Shown: positions 23,191-35,566, counted from the stretch's first letter. The stretch: 64,000 bases of DNA from Sepioteuthis lessoniana (GCA_963585895.1 OY757934.1:34504268-34568267); one strand, 5' to 3'. Numbers and translations: made by a program. The notes: generated by a model not told the origin, from the sequence alone.

Positions 23191-23896
23191 TAGCCCCTAC
23201 TAAGTTATTACGTAAATATTATGCATTCATTTAATGTTCAAAAGTATAGTTCGACCTAAAAAGTTGACAATTTTTTTGATATTTGGCAAATATTTAAATC
23301 CTCAAAAACTATCGGAGAAATAGTGCCACGAAGAAGAATAAAGATTGAAGTAAAAAACCTAACCCACCAAAAAAGAAAAAAAAAACAATTTCTAGCCTGG
23401 GCAAACTAAACTTTCGATATACCTACCTCCCCACCAAAAAAAAAAAAAAAAAAAAGAATTCCATTTTCTATGCTTAGCTTTAAATGAAAAAGGGCTGGGT
23501 ACCTCAAATTGGTCGAAAAAGAAGAAAAGAAAAAAGAGAAAAAGAGAAAGATGGGAAAAAATGAAATAAAATATTTTTTCATGATAAGGAAAACTTACAC
23601 CCAGTTAGTATAGCACCGGAGGTGTATAACTCCGAGGCAATAAAACTATGATCAGAGCAGAGAGATCAAACACTACAATAATGAAAGATGCGGCCTCCGT
23701 ACTGAGAGAGGAGAGTATCATACGAACCACACAAGAGTAGAGCATTGGAAACCATGAGATGCAGTATGGTAGCGGTGAAGCAAGGCAGATGAATTTAAAA
23801 AACTAGTCAACGTAACGATGGACGAAAGAACTTCCTTTATAAGCGGCTAGGATCAAATAGTTCTGTCTGAAAACTACTGCTATTTATCTTTAACAG
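23191..23896. other. A-rich unique sequence
   Basis: Poly-A and GAAAA-rich tracts (23370-23580). The 23590-23890 part is more even in composition but shows no feature I recognise. Confidence 0.45.
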
Positions 23897-24090
23897 GGAC
23901 GTCTATTGATGAGTCATCGAAAAATAACCAGGACTCAAATTCAAACCGTACGTCAAAATCATCTCACTCTTCACGTGGTAAAACAAAGGATGCGTTCCAC
24001 AAAGGTTGTAACTCTGGTCTCAGTGTTCGAAAATTCAGCTATGTCACCCAAACCAAACTTTCTCAGTGTGGACACTGGATACAGTCTTGA
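23897..24090 (+). CDS. Candidate 3' coding exon, unknown protein
   Basis: An acceptor-like TTTATCTTTAACAG precedes a frame that stays open for 63 codons from 23899 to the TGA at 24088-24090. It reads as a Ser/Asn/Lys-rich, probably disordered tail (DESSKNNQDSNSNRTSKSS then HSSRGKTKD...). There is no ATG, so it would need an upstream exon. A donor-like GTAAAA occurs inside it near 23979. I recognise no family. Chance openness is a real alternative. Confidence 0.2.
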
Positions 24091-24214
24091 AGACCGGCTA
24101 GGAGCAATGTAAAATTGGTACAGAAAGAGAGAGTCAGAAAACTCCACGCTGTGTGTGTGTGTGTGTAAAAACTGAGAATCTTTTTATAAATAACAGTTAG
24201 TTTATCTTGTGGTG

Positions 24215-24271
24215 AGAAGGAATCTTATTCTTCGGCAGAGGTACAGTCAGCATATTTTACAGCCCAAGCTT
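24215..24271 (-). mobile_element. V-family head remnant
   Basis: GCAGAGGTACAGTCAGCATA followed by TTTTACAGCCC is the reverse of the V start. Confidence 0.6.
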
Positions 24272-24775
24272 ACTGAGCCATATACGAATATGAATTCAAC
24301 CAGTGCATAAATATGTATCTATATATGTATACATAAGCAAATTATCTGAAAATCTGTCAATATTCTCTTACGTAAAATCAGCATACATTTATCTGTCCCA
24401 CTTTATTTATTGCTGTAAGAAACGGAACTATTTTCAAAAAATATCTGGCACATATTTTGTTTAGCACTAGATTTGTATTGCAAATTAAACGGTCACACTT
24501 AAAACTAAATTTAGTAAAAAGCATTCACAGATATCCAAGGAACAAATATGGAAATTTAGTGGTCATAACTCTGTCTTTAAATTATGCAGGTCAAAAGATA
24601 TTTAGAGAATTATGTTAAGAATGGGATATGCTGATATATATTAAGATTAAGATAAAGATAGTAATGTTTATCATTGGAGTGTTTCCAACAGAAAATAGAG
24701 CTCTAACTTTCCAGTCTCTCGAGGACTCTCTACGAGAAGGAAAATGTTTTTATTAATCATATCTTCATTTAAAAC
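24272..24775 (+). repeat. Duplicated segment, copy 2
   Basis: Partner of 21893-22350. It contains ~45 bp near 24380 that copy 1 lacks. Confidence 0.85.
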
Positions 24776-24777
24776 TT

Positions 24778-24784
24778 ATATATA

Positions 24785-24858
<74 letters not shown>
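24778..24858. repeat. (TA)n microsatellite
   Basis: An interrupted TA run. Confidence 0.95.
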
Positions 24859-24860
<2 letters not shown>

Positions 24861-25247
24861 GAGAATATTTTCATAAATATGACCTATCATGTGTGAATGT
24901 TAATGATGCCATGTTTCTTCCGAGTTAGTAAGCATAATTTACGCAATTTGCCCCTCCACCACGAATGGTTGGTTTGACAATGATGTCAAGTTTAATAATG
25001 TGACCCCTTCTGCCGACAGGAAGATGTAGTAAAAAAATTACTCAGCTCCGTCGGAATCCTTTTTTGTTGTTTTTTTTTTGTTTGTGGGGCATATCGAGCA
25101 TAAGAGGATTGTGATTGATCCTACCATCTTTTAGTGCAATGAGGTTAGTACAGATTGAATGATGACTCTTGAACCTGAGGTGATACACAAAATGACCCCG
25201 ATGGTTTTAGCTTCAATGTGTTCACACTGACATAAACATTTTTTTTT

Positions 25248-25347
25248 TAATTTCAAGTTATCACCATTTTATAATCATATTCTTAGGAGAATTTCTCTCT
25301 TGTATTTTAATTATGATTAAAATTATAAAATGTTGATAACTTGAAAT
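25248..25347. mobile_element. Short foldback sequence
   Basis: Arms TTTCAAGTTATCA-CATTTTATAAT and its complement, with a ~40-nt AT-rich spacer. A small MITE or a chance template-switch product; the family is unknown. Confidence 0.55.
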
Positions 25348-25697
25348 GAAATAAAACAAGAGAAAAAAGAATGCAATAAAATCAATGAAATGAATTGCCT
25401 CTGGATTCAAAGGGAAATGAAATTGTTTGTAAAAATAATTGATGTTTTTTTCCGATTTAAACAGACAATAAAATTAACTCAAAACAGTTTAATTCATCAA
25501 GTGATAACGTCACCAAGAATATATCTAAATTTTAAAAACTCAAGGACTAACCTTATATAATTTTGCTGACTATCTAGAATAAAATGATTATTCCTCGCAG
25601 TGTACTTTCAAACTATAAATACATAAAGAGAAGAATTAGAATAATTGTTGGAGAAATCAAACAAGAAAGGAGAAACGAATTAGAAAGAATCGAGTGT
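25348..25697. other. No recognisable feature
   Basis: AT-rich unique sequence. Confidence 0.5.
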
Positions 25698-25933
25698 TTG
25701 GTTTGGTTTCTTTGTTTAATGCCATATCAACCTTTGTAGGTTATTTAATGCCAAGCTATTCACCTAGAACAGTAGTTGTACTATTTAACCCATAGCTGGG
25801 AGGATAAGGGGGTTCATACCGTTCTCAAGGGTATTTTCTCGAAAGTGAACGTAATAGCGCAACTGGAGTACGAACTCGCTCACTACGATTCCTCAGCCCA
25901 TCGCTTTAACCGTTACACCACGAGGACACCTCT
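25698..25933 (-). mobile_element. tRNA-derived SINE, family A, near full length
   Basis: The reversed tail TTGGTTTCTTTGTTTAATGCC, body, and head ending ACCGTTACACCACGAGGACA. Confidence 0.9.
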
Positions 25934-26454
25934 GAATCGATTGTGAACACATTTTTGATTGTAGACATTATCACTGAAATACTAAACTTACTATCTTTAT
26001 TATTATCATATTCACGTTTTGTTTTTTTTAACATTCGGCTTTTTTCGGGTGGCTGTCGTAAACCGTCTGCGAACAGAGGAAGGTTTATATCAATTGATTA
26101 TTCCAAGTTATTTCGTTCTTGGGAAGCCACTTTTCTCTCTCTTCTCCTGAACCAAGGTATATGACCTTTTATACTCTAGCGTACTCAATGATTGAACTCA
26201 TGATCATTTCATAACTGGATACACTTTAACAATTACTTACATCTCCTATGCTATGTGTCTTTCAAGAAATTTGAAAAACAGAAATTCAGTTAAAAATTCG
26301 TACTTTGAATATTTTAATCCTCACCGTTTCCTATATAAAGTCAAGGAATAAACTTTACATAACAAAATATTTCATTCAACCTTCTGGGTATATGTCTCCC
26401 ACCCCCAGTCAAGTGCGAGATAAGTCAGAGATAGGTAAGTTGCTTGTCGTGTCT

Positions 26455-26692
26455 TCGGGGCTGTTTAATGACATATTAACCAATGTAGGTTATTTAATGC
26501 CAAAGCCATCATTGGAGAAGTACAGAAGTGATACTATTTAACCTATAGCTGGGGGGGGGGGGTAAGAGAGGTCATACCTTTCTCAAAGGTATTAATCTGA
26601 AAGTGAAACTAATTGCACGACTGGAGTTCGAATTCATTCACTTCGAAGCCGCAGTCCTGCACTTTTGTCATTCCGCCACAGGGACCCCTTGT
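26455..26692 (-). mobile_element. tRNA-derived SINE, family A
   Basis: The reversed tail ATATTAACCAATGTAGGTTA, a body with a G10 run near 26550, and a head ending CCGCCACAGGGACCCC. Confidence 0.8.
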
Positions 26693-27034
26693 ATTTTCGG
26701 TTAATGCTGGCTGACTGTTCACGCCTCGAAGGGTAAAGATCTTCCTTTTCCAATTTATCTTGATGTGGCTCTTCATAGCAAACTCTCATTACTGCGTTTA
26801 TTATGGCCTCAAGTTAAACAAGCTAATCTCGGAGAAGCAAGAAATCCAGGGGACATGTCATTGTCTACCAACTCTAATTTTGCCGTTTTGGAAATTCGTC
26901 GAAGAGACAACTTTTTTTTTTGTCTCCGTGCTCATTGTTTCTTTCTTTGCATATTTTGTTACCGCTCATTCCATCTCTCTTTTCCATCTGTCCTTTTTCT
27001 CTTTCCTTTCAGTCTTCCTCTCTTTCTGTTTGCC
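26693..27034. other. No recognisable feature
   Basis: T/C-rich. The overlapping open frames at 26760-27148 run into the V head and are not genes. Confidence 0.5.
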
Positions 27035-27640
<606 letters not shown>

Positions 27641-28006
27641 TCATTCTATCCATTTTATATCACCAGTCCTACATCTTATTGTTTAACATATTTGTTTGTT
27701 CAATCAAAACACTAATTCTACCAGCCAAATGGGTTTATAGTGTCCGTTCTTTTGTGAATTGATAATCAATATATTTTTTTAAAAAAGCACACAGACTCAG
27801 TCTTACAAAAACATCGAAATGAGATTGACCAATTTGAACTATGGCATCAATACTTACGTTGAAATATAATAATGATAATTCAACGATTATCGATAATTTT
27901 CTGTTTCGTTATTAAATTATCTATATTTTCGGCGTATTTTATTAAAATGATACCTGACTTTATGTCCATCCAAAGTCGCATTGTGTTTTATTCATAACTA
28001 GATTTC

Positions 28007-28245
28007 GGGGGTGTCCTCGTGGTGTAATGGTTAAAGCGATGGACTGCGGAATCGTAGTACGCGAGTTCGTACTCCAGTCGCGCTATTACGTTCGCTTTAG
28101 GGCAAATACCCTTGGGAAAGATATGAACCCCCTTATCCTCACAGCTATGGGTTAAATAGTACCACTACTGTTCTTCTAAGAGAATGGCTTTGGCATTAAA
28201 TAACCTACAAAGGTTGATATGCCATTAAACAAAGAAACCAAACCA
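28007..28245 (+). mobile_element. tRNA-derived SINE, family A, best full-length copy
   Basis: A 239-bp element. Head GGTGTCCTCGTGGTGTAATG with TGGTTAAAGCG (A-box zone) and GAGTTCGTACTCC (B-box zone); central CCCTTGGGAAAGATATGAAC and CAGCTATGGGTTAAATAGTA; tail GGCATTAAATAACCTACAAA then TTGATATGCCATTAAACAAA and AAACC-rich end. The target duplication ATAACTRGATTTC (one mismatch) is at 27994-28006 and 28246-28258. The head looks tRNA-derived. Transcription by Pol III is the family norm, not shown here. Confidence 0.95.
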
Positions 28246-28258
28246 ATAACTGGATTTC

Positions 28259-29701
28259 TTCTTATCTGATTTATTTCCAACCATTTTCTTGTTTCCGATT
28301 TAATTTACATCATTTTTGATTTCTTTTGTCTTTTTGTCCCGACATATTTCTCATTACCCGTCTTTATATTATTTTTCCATCTCTCTCTTTTCTCACGAAA
28401 TATAATGTATCTATGTATGCCTTTCTTTTTCTTCTTTTATTTGTCTTTGTTTCTAAAAATGGCGTTATTGACGATTAAGTACATTTGCCAATTATTTACT
28501 CATCGGTCTTGATCTTATTGAACAGTAATCAAAAACTCAGAAATCAATGTGTCAACAACAACCTTTCTCTCATCCAGTGACAAAATAACGAGTGACCATA
28601 GACTGGATATTTCCTATTCCTTTCATGCAACAAAAAAAAAAAAAAAAAAATTACGTCTCTACCAATAATAACTCAGCAAATATCATTCCTAATCACCAGA
28701 ACTCAGTCGAAACTCTTCAAATGATCGATGGCCTATTCAAGATTGGAAGCAGCAAGTTCCCATTCCTAAATTAATGACGAAGAAAATCAATATAATTTCT
28801 AAGGGCTAAAATGCATTTCATCGTTTGGCTAGTTTAATATTCTTCTGAATTCTATTGTCCTCTACCCCCCCTCTCTCTCTCTCTTAATCAAACTCTTCTT
28901 ATTTGAACAATATCAAACGGAATGAAAAAGAATCAATTTATTTCTTTTATAGCAGTGTTTTTTCTAATGACCACGTTATTCCACGTTTATTCTAAAAGAT
29001 GCTCCCAACTAAGCAAAGATGGCGAAATTCATGAATAATTGTGAATCACAAAGACAAGGTACATCCAAAATTTTTCACTAGGAAATCGCCAACTTCTCTT
29101 AATATAATTCACTTTTGAATGAGTTTTGGTGCGATCGTTAAAAAAATACTCTAATTAAACTTAAATGAAGACAAACAATAGCACTGTGATATTGTGACCC
29201 ATATTTTTGACTGGCCAGTATTTTATTATACATTGTAAACCAATTCGATGATTCATTCTCCAAACTAAGAAATATATTTGCATTAAGCGTATCCATTTAT
29301 TTACATCACATATGAACAAATTGACCAGTGTTTATGATTTAATCTGTAATTATCATCAAGACATGTCGACAGGACAAAACAGGTTCGGCATAAACAGGTG
29401 TGTTTGCAAAAAGAATTTAGAGGAACTTGAAATAATATCTTACAATAAAAACTTTTTCATTATTGAACGACTAAATATTTACATCTTACTTAAAAAACGT
29501 TGCAATTTACAATATGAATTTGAAATATTTAAAAAAATGATTTTTAAATCCAAACTTCTAAATGAAAAGAGTAAACAAGTAAAACGTTGGCTTAGATATT
29601 TTTCGATTAAAAGTGGAACAAACTAAAATTAATATTAATTGTCCTTAGTCCTTTAATGAGAGAAAAATGTGTTGTATCAATGATAAATTAAAAGAAGGAT
29701 T
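28259..29701. other. No recognisable feature
   Basis: About 1.4 kb of AT-rich unique sequence. The 104-codon frame at 29312-29626 (Lys/Asn/Ile-rich) has no recognisable domain and fits chance in AT-rich DNA. Confidence 0.45.
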
Positions 29702-29949
29702 TAGAGGGGCATTCAATAAGATTCCTGACTTTTTTCGTATGGGCATTTAAAATTGTCCTAGACTCATGGAAATTCAGTATGTTATTGCTATACATCTTAT
29801 GAGATGACTGACCAATTTTTATGCTTCCAGGTTCAAATCAACCGCTACAGCAGCAATTGGAATACACCCTGCTAAACCCTGATTGTCACAGCTGGTGAAT
29901 TTCAAAAATGTAATCTGGACGTGAGGACACTTTAGAAGGACGATATGCA

Positions 29950-30543
29950 ATAGAATTCTGTTTTAAACTTGGAAAAAATTACCACAGAAACGTATGGAAT
30001 GCTTCAGACTGCTTTTCGACCATCTTGCATGAATCGAGCATCAGTTTTTGAGTGGCATAAGAGATTCAAGGAAGGCATGGAGTCTGTGAGGGATGATGAG
30101 AGGTGTGGGAAGAGTAAGGAAGTCAATACACCAGAGTTGATTGGCCAAAGGGTTAGGGTTAGGGTTACTATGTTGAGGTTTTAATGGGGTTCAGGAAGAG
30201 ATTCCTAGGGAAGCGGCCAGCACTCTTCAAATTGGCTCAGTGGCATTTTCACCAGAACAATGCACCAGTCCATAACTCCATCCTTGTCACAGACTATTTG
30301 ACCAAGATGGGCATCAAGACAGTTCCTCACCCTCCTTATAGTGCAGATCTTGCTCCCTGTGACTTTTGGTTATTCCCTAAGCTCAGAGGCAGTCGTTATG
30401 AGACAATTGGGGAGATGAAAGAGGCTGTGACGAAGGTCATTGACATGCTCACACAATAGGACTTCTGTGGGGCGTTCCAGAAGTTGTTGGAACGGTACAA
30501 CAAGTGCATTGCAGCTGAAGGAGATTACTTCAAAGGGGACTAG
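29950..30543 (+). pseudogene. mariner transposase, N- and C-terminal parts only
   Basis: The N-terminal helix-turn-helix piece is readable: TTETYGMLQTAFRPSC, then SVFEWHKRFKEG, then RDDERCGKSKEV. The C-terminal piece starts FRKRF and includes WHFHQNNAPVHNS and HPPYSADLAPCDFWLFP. The mariner signature is DD34D. The first Asp is lost with the deleted middle, the second is changed (HQNNAP for HQDNAP), and the third is kept in CDFWLFP. A TAG follows MLTQ, and the frame stays open after it (DFCGAFQKLLERYNKCIA) to a final stop near 30543. A further frameshift lies near 29970. The deletion junction at ~30150-30168 is three telomere-type repeats. Confidence 0.93.
30150..30167 (+). repeat. Interstitial telomere-type repeat (GGGTTA)x3
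   Basis: GGGTTAGGGTTAGGGTTA, perfect, exactly where the mariner's internal deletion joins. Confidence 0.95.
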
Positions 30544-30617
30544 AGTTTCATGTGTGTACTATCAATAAAAGTGCCCATACGAAAAAAAGTCTGGAAACTT
30601 ATTTAATGATCCTCGTA

Positions 30618-31002
30618 CTCAAATATTATTTGTTTTTGAGTGACATATTCGAAAATATTATTAAATGCCTGACTATTTGCCAGAATAATATGGGAAAAGT
30701 ACTGGAGTTTCTTTATACATACAAGCAATACTGTTTTTATTAACATTTATATGATATGCTTATTTTATTCTAAACTATACCAAAGTGTAATGATAATGAC
30801 TAAATGAATAATGAATATAATAATGTGTGTGTATGAGTGTATAATATAATTAATATGTATATACAAGGGAAAATGCATTGGTGATGGCTATGTGACAAAT
30901 GATGAAACATGCTTTATCTAACGGGATCTTGTACTCTGTTTATTTGTTATAGTTTACGCGGAAATAAATCGAGGATTTTAATTTGGAAGCATCCCTCGCA
31001 CA

Positions 31003-31046
<44 letters not shown>

Positions 31047-31756
31047 TAGATAGATAGATAGATAGAAGTCAATATAAAAAAAGCTATGAATAATAAAATA
31101 ATAAATAAAAGAAAAGTTTTACTGATGTTCTGCAAAACTGTATTCATCTTTCCTTATGACATAACTCTTGGCAATAAACAATGAGGGAGACAACGCAACT
31201 GGACAGTACCATTTATTTCATCATCGATAACTGATGAATATATAGCCTAAGATACAAGAACATAAGTAACTCAGTTCCAGCTAAAGACATGTATTTCAAT
31301 CCAGGAAATGGTTTGTCGGAAAATATTTTTTCTTTATCAGACCATTGAAACTGAGGAGCCTCTAATTTCCGAAGTAATGTACAATGTTACACATCGAATT
31401 GTGAACTACTACTTCGGTTTTAAGGAAACTCGCAAGGAAATAATGGTGACTTTAGAAAAATACCCTTTTCCACAAGATGGTTAAAAAGTAGATAGCAAAG
31501 AATAAATGATGGCCAATAGTCCTTTCTTTATTTTACATTTTCTATAGGCTTCACCAGTATACAAAGTAGGGTATCTATACATACAGGAGTAGATTTATAT
31601 ATTCGTGGCCTAAATTACTCGAACAAGATTTCCATCGCTACAATTACTATTTTCCATTTACCAGAGAAGAAATTAATACATTCCTTTTCTTAGAGAATTA
31701 GCGGAAATGAGACGCAAACAGCCGCATTCAAACTTTGAACTTTTTCTTTGATTAGA
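30618..31756. other. Unique sequence with a (TA)n-(GATA)n tract
   Basis: 31008-31066 is a TA then TAGA microsatellite. Nothing else was recognised. Confidence 0.5.
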
Positions 31757-32240
31757 ACCATTATGTCATAGGTTCCTGCACAAAACTATGTCATTGGTTC
31801 CTCCATAAAATGTCATTGGTTCCCCAATAAAATGATATGTCATTGGCTCCTCCAAAAATGATATGTCACTGGTTCCTCCATAAAATGATATGTTATTGGT
31901 TTTTCCATAAAATGTCATTGGTTCCCCAATAAAATGATATGTCATTGGCTCCTCTAAAAATGATATGTCACTGGTTCCTTCATAAAATGGTATGTCATTG
32001 GTTCTTCCGTGAAAGGGTATGTCATTGGTTCCTCCATAAAATGTCATTGGCTCCCCAATAAAATATGTCATTGTCTCCTCCATAAAATGATATGTCATTG
32101 GTTCCTCCATAAAATATGTCATTGGCTCCTCTTTAAAATGATATGTCATTGGCTCCTCTTTAAAATGATATGTCATTGGCTCCTCTATAAAATGATATAT
32201 CATTGGCTCCTCGATAAAATGATATGTCATTGGTTCCTCC
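31757..32240. repeat. Tandem array, diverged part (~25-bp monomers)
   Basis: Monomers built on ATGTCATTGGTTCCTCCATAAAA, in irregular order and with single-base differences. This part precedes the homogeneous 100-bp block. Confidence 0.95.
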
Positions 32241-33748
32241 ATGAAAGGGTATGTCATTGGTTCCTCTATAAAATGTCATTGGATCCCTAATAAAATATGT
32301 CATTGGTTCCTCCATAAAATGACATGTCATTGGCTCCTCCATGAAAGGGTATGTCATTGGTTCCTCTATAAAATGTCATTGGGTCCCTAATAAAATATGT
32401 CATTGGTTCCTCCATAAAATGACATGTCATTGGCTCCTCCATGAAAGGGTATGTCATTGGTTCCTCTATAAAATGTCATTGGGTCCCTAATAAAATATGT
32501 CATTGGTTCCTCCATAAAATGACATGTCATTGGCTCCTCCATGAAAGGGTATGTCATTGGTTCCTCTATAAAATGTCATTGAGTCCCTAATAAAATATGT
32601 CATTGGTTCCTCCATAAAATGACATGTCATTGGCTCCTCCATGAAAGGGTATGTCATTGGTTCCTCTATAAAATGTCATTGCGTCCCTAATAAAATATGT
32701 CATTGGTTCCTCCATAAAATGACATGTCATTGGCTCCTCCATGAAAGGGTATGTCATTGGTTCCTCTATAAAATGTCATTGGGTCCCTAATAAAATATGT
32801 CATTGGTTCCTCCATAAAATGACATGTCATTGGCTCCTCCATGAAAGGGTATGTCATTGGTTCCTCTATAAAATGTCATTGGGTCCCTAATAAAATATGT
32901 CATTGGTTCCTCCATAAAATGATATGTCATTGGCTCCTCCATGAAAGGGTATGTCATTGGTTCCTCTATAAAAGGTCATTGGGTCCCTAATAAAATATGT
33001 CATTGGTTCCTCCATAAAATGACATGTCATTGGCTCCTCCATGAAAGGGTATGTCATTGGTTCCTCTATAAAATGTCATTGGATCCCTAATAAAATATGT
33101 CATTGGTTCCTCCATAAAATGACATGTCATTGGCTCCTCCATGAAAGGGTATGTCATTGGTTCCTCTATAAAATGTCATTGGGTCCCTAATAAAATATGT
33201 CATTGGTTCCTCCATAAAATGACATGTCATTGGCTCCTCCATGAAAGGGTATGTCATTGGTTCCTCTATAAAATGTCATTGGGTCCCTAATAAAATATGT
33301 CATTGGTTCCTCCATAAAATGACATGTCATTGGCTCCTCCATGAAAGGGTATGTCATTGGTTCCTCTATAAAATGTCATTGGGTCCCTAATAAAATATGT
33401 CATTGGTTCCTCCATAAAATGACATGTCATTGGCTCCTCCATGAAAGGGTATGTCATTGGTTCCTCTATAAAATGTCATTGGGTCCCTAATAAAATATGT
33501 CATTGGTTCCTCCATAAAATGATATGTCATTGGCTCCTCCATGAAAGGGTATGTCATTGGTTCCTCTATAAAATGTCATTGGGTCCCTAATAAAATATGT
33601 CATTGGTTCCTCCATAAAATGACATGTCATTGGCTCCTCCATGAAAGGGTATGTCATTGGTTCCTCTATAAAATGTCATTGGGTCCCTAATAAAATATGT
33701 CATTGGTTCCTCCATAAAATGACATGTCATTGGCTCCTCTATAAAATG
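32241..33748. repeat. Tandem array, 15 units of exactly 100 bp
   Basis: Units start at 32241, 32341 and every 100 bp to 33641, each beginning ATGAAAGGGTATGTCATTGG. Each unit holds four ~25-bp sub-repeats, so it is a higher-order repeat. Units differ at only a few positions (for example GGGTCCC/GAGTCCC/GGATCCC), implying recent amplification. Open frames with MTYHFMEEP-type text are by-products; 100 is not a multiple of three. Confidence 0.97.
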
Positions 33749-34178
33749 AGGTATCAAGCATAACATAAGCTTCAAAAGAATAGAGCAAATCGTGAGAGTT
33801 GTATCTTCATGAAATCTCAGCTGACTGAAAAACGAAAATGTCCAAATAGATTTGTAATAAATTGTCTTTCAAATGTTCTACTAAAATCTCGTTAATAACT
33901 TTAGCACAATTTCTCATCCTCTTTGGTTGATTCTAAAAAGATCGCATGATCATGTAATGAATTATTCCATCCGCGAAAAGTATTGACTGGGTTCATGAAA
34001 ATATAAAAATCATGATGAATGTGTTAGGCATGATTGAATGACGTATAAATATCTTATCGAGATTGGATGTCTAGGCTTTTAATAGCAACACCACTTTATC
34101 GTAGTCAGAATGTTTACATCAGGAAAGAGAGAATATATAAAAAGGCTCAAAATTGAGCGGAGGTTGTACTTGCATTGA
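33749..34178. other. No recognisable feature
   Basis: AT-rich sequence between the array and the LINE. Confidence 0.5.
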
Positions 34179-35350
34179 TCTGACATTTCCACACAAATAT
34201 TAACCATCCGCAGAATCCTTGAAGGTGTACGGGCAAAGAACCTACAAGCGACATTAATATTTGTCGACTTTACCAAGGCTTTCGACTCCATTCACAGAGG
34301 AAAGATGGAACAAATCCTACTAGCGTACGGCATACCTAAAGAAACCGTAGCGGCAATAACGATTCTCTATAGAAACACTAAAGTAAAAGTACGATCACCA
34401 GATGGAGACACAGAATACTTCGACATAGTAGCAGGAGTACTACAAGGAGACACGCTGGCTCCGTATCTCTTTATCATTTGTCTAGACTACGTACTTAGAA
34501 CATCGATTGACAAAATCAAAGAGAATGGCTTCGAACTGACGAAGAAAAGAAGCAGAAGATACCCCGCAACAACAATTACCGACGCCGACTACGCCGATGA
34601 CATAGCGATACTGGCAAATACACCTGACCAAGCCGAAACACTTCTGCATAGTTTGGAACGAACAGCAGCAAGCATAGGCCTCCATGTTAATGCACATAAA
34701 ACGGAATATATGTGCTATAACCAAACGGGGGACATCTCCACTCTAGAAGGAACCCCTCTTAAACTAGTAGACAAATTCACGTACCTAGGAAGCAGCGTCG
34801 AATCAACCGAAAAGGACATCGAAACGAGGTTAACGAAAGCATGGACAGCTATCAATAGGCTATCGACTATATGGAAATCAGACCTAACCGATAAAATGAA
34901 ACGCAGTTTCTTCCAGGCAGCGGTCACATCGATACTGCTATATGGATGCACTACATGGACGCTAACAAAACGGCTGGAGAAGAAACTAGATGGCAATTAC
35001 ACAAGAATGCTGCGTGCAATCCTCAACAAGTCCTGGCGGCAACACCCAACAAGACACCAACTGTATGGCCACCTGCCCCCTATCACGAAAACTATTCAAG
35101 TTAGACGAACCAGACATGCAGGACATTGCTGGAGAAGCAGAGATGAACTCATAAGAGATGTACTCTTATGGATCCCCACACACGGCCGCGCAAAAGCAGG
35201 ACGACCAGCACGAACGTACATTCAGCAGCTATGTGAGGATACAGGTTGTTGTCCTGAAGACCTACCTAGGGCGATGAACGATAGGGAGGAGTGGCGAAAG
35301 AGGGTCAGGGATATCCGTGCTGCCAGCACGATATGATGATGATGATGATT
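34179..35350 (+). pseudogene. RTE-type LINE, reverse transcriptase and C-terminal region (best copy)
   Basis: A non-LTR retrotransposon reverse transcriptase, open from 34179 to the TGA at 35334-35336 (ATG at 34305). Motifs in order: TLIFVDFTKAFDSI (motif A) just before that ATG, VLQGDTLAPYLF (motif B), DADYADDIAIL (YADD catalytic box, residues 96-99 counted from the ATG), VDKFTYLGSS, ILLYGCTTWTLTKR, RRTRHAGHCWRSRDELI. The apurinic endonuclease domain and 5' part are missing, so the copy is 5'-truncated. The stop codon is the first TGA of the 3' (TGA)n tail, so there is essentially no 3' UTR, as in the RTE clade. The RT region itself has no stop. The ATG at 34305 is internal, not a true start. 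Confidence 0.93.
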
Positions 35351-35444
35351 AGTAATGGTCTTTAAAGCCCCGAACTTATGCCTAACTAAAGGGCCATAAT
35401 CTAATTAAGAATTTTTGGGTCATAGCTGCAACTGTCGTCGTATA

Positions 35445-35523
35445 AAGTTATATATACATACATACACACATACCAAAATTTATATACCCATACACACATA
35501 TATATGAACGCACACACACACAT

Positions 35524-35565
<42 letters not shown>

Positions 35566-35566
35566 G
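35445..35566. repeat. (CA)n/(TA)n microsatellite
   Basis: Interrupted CATA, CACA and TATA runs just left of the Penelope-like element. Confidence 0.9.

Larger units (their letters stand above)
29704..30615 (+). mobile_element. Internally deleted mariner element with intact ends
   Basis: About 912 bp, flanked by TA at 29702-29703 and 30616-30617. The terminal inverted repeats of ~41 bp (29704-29744; 30574-30615) share GAGG, CATTNAATAAG, TTCC, GACTTTTTT and CGTATGGGCA. A full mariner is ~1.3 kb, so the middle is missing. It could be mobilised only by a transposase supplied elsewhere. An irritans-like subfamily is likely from the protein pieces. Confidence 0.93.

Noticed and set aside
28007-28090. 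tRNA gene
   Set aside because: The A- and B-box-like head belongs to a repeated SINE with a body, tail and target duplications, and the cloverleaf is degraded.
31766-32357. Repetitive MTYHFMEEP-type protein
   Set aside because: A by-product of the 25-bp/100-bp tandem array. The 100-bp unit shifts frame and homologous units are broken by stops.
31757-33748. CRISPR array
   Set aside because: The tandem units are contiguous with no unique spacers, and the DNA is eukaryotic.
34482-34996. Minus-strand open frames across the LINE (also 49351-49533)
   Set aside because: Antisense shadows of the reverse transcriptase.
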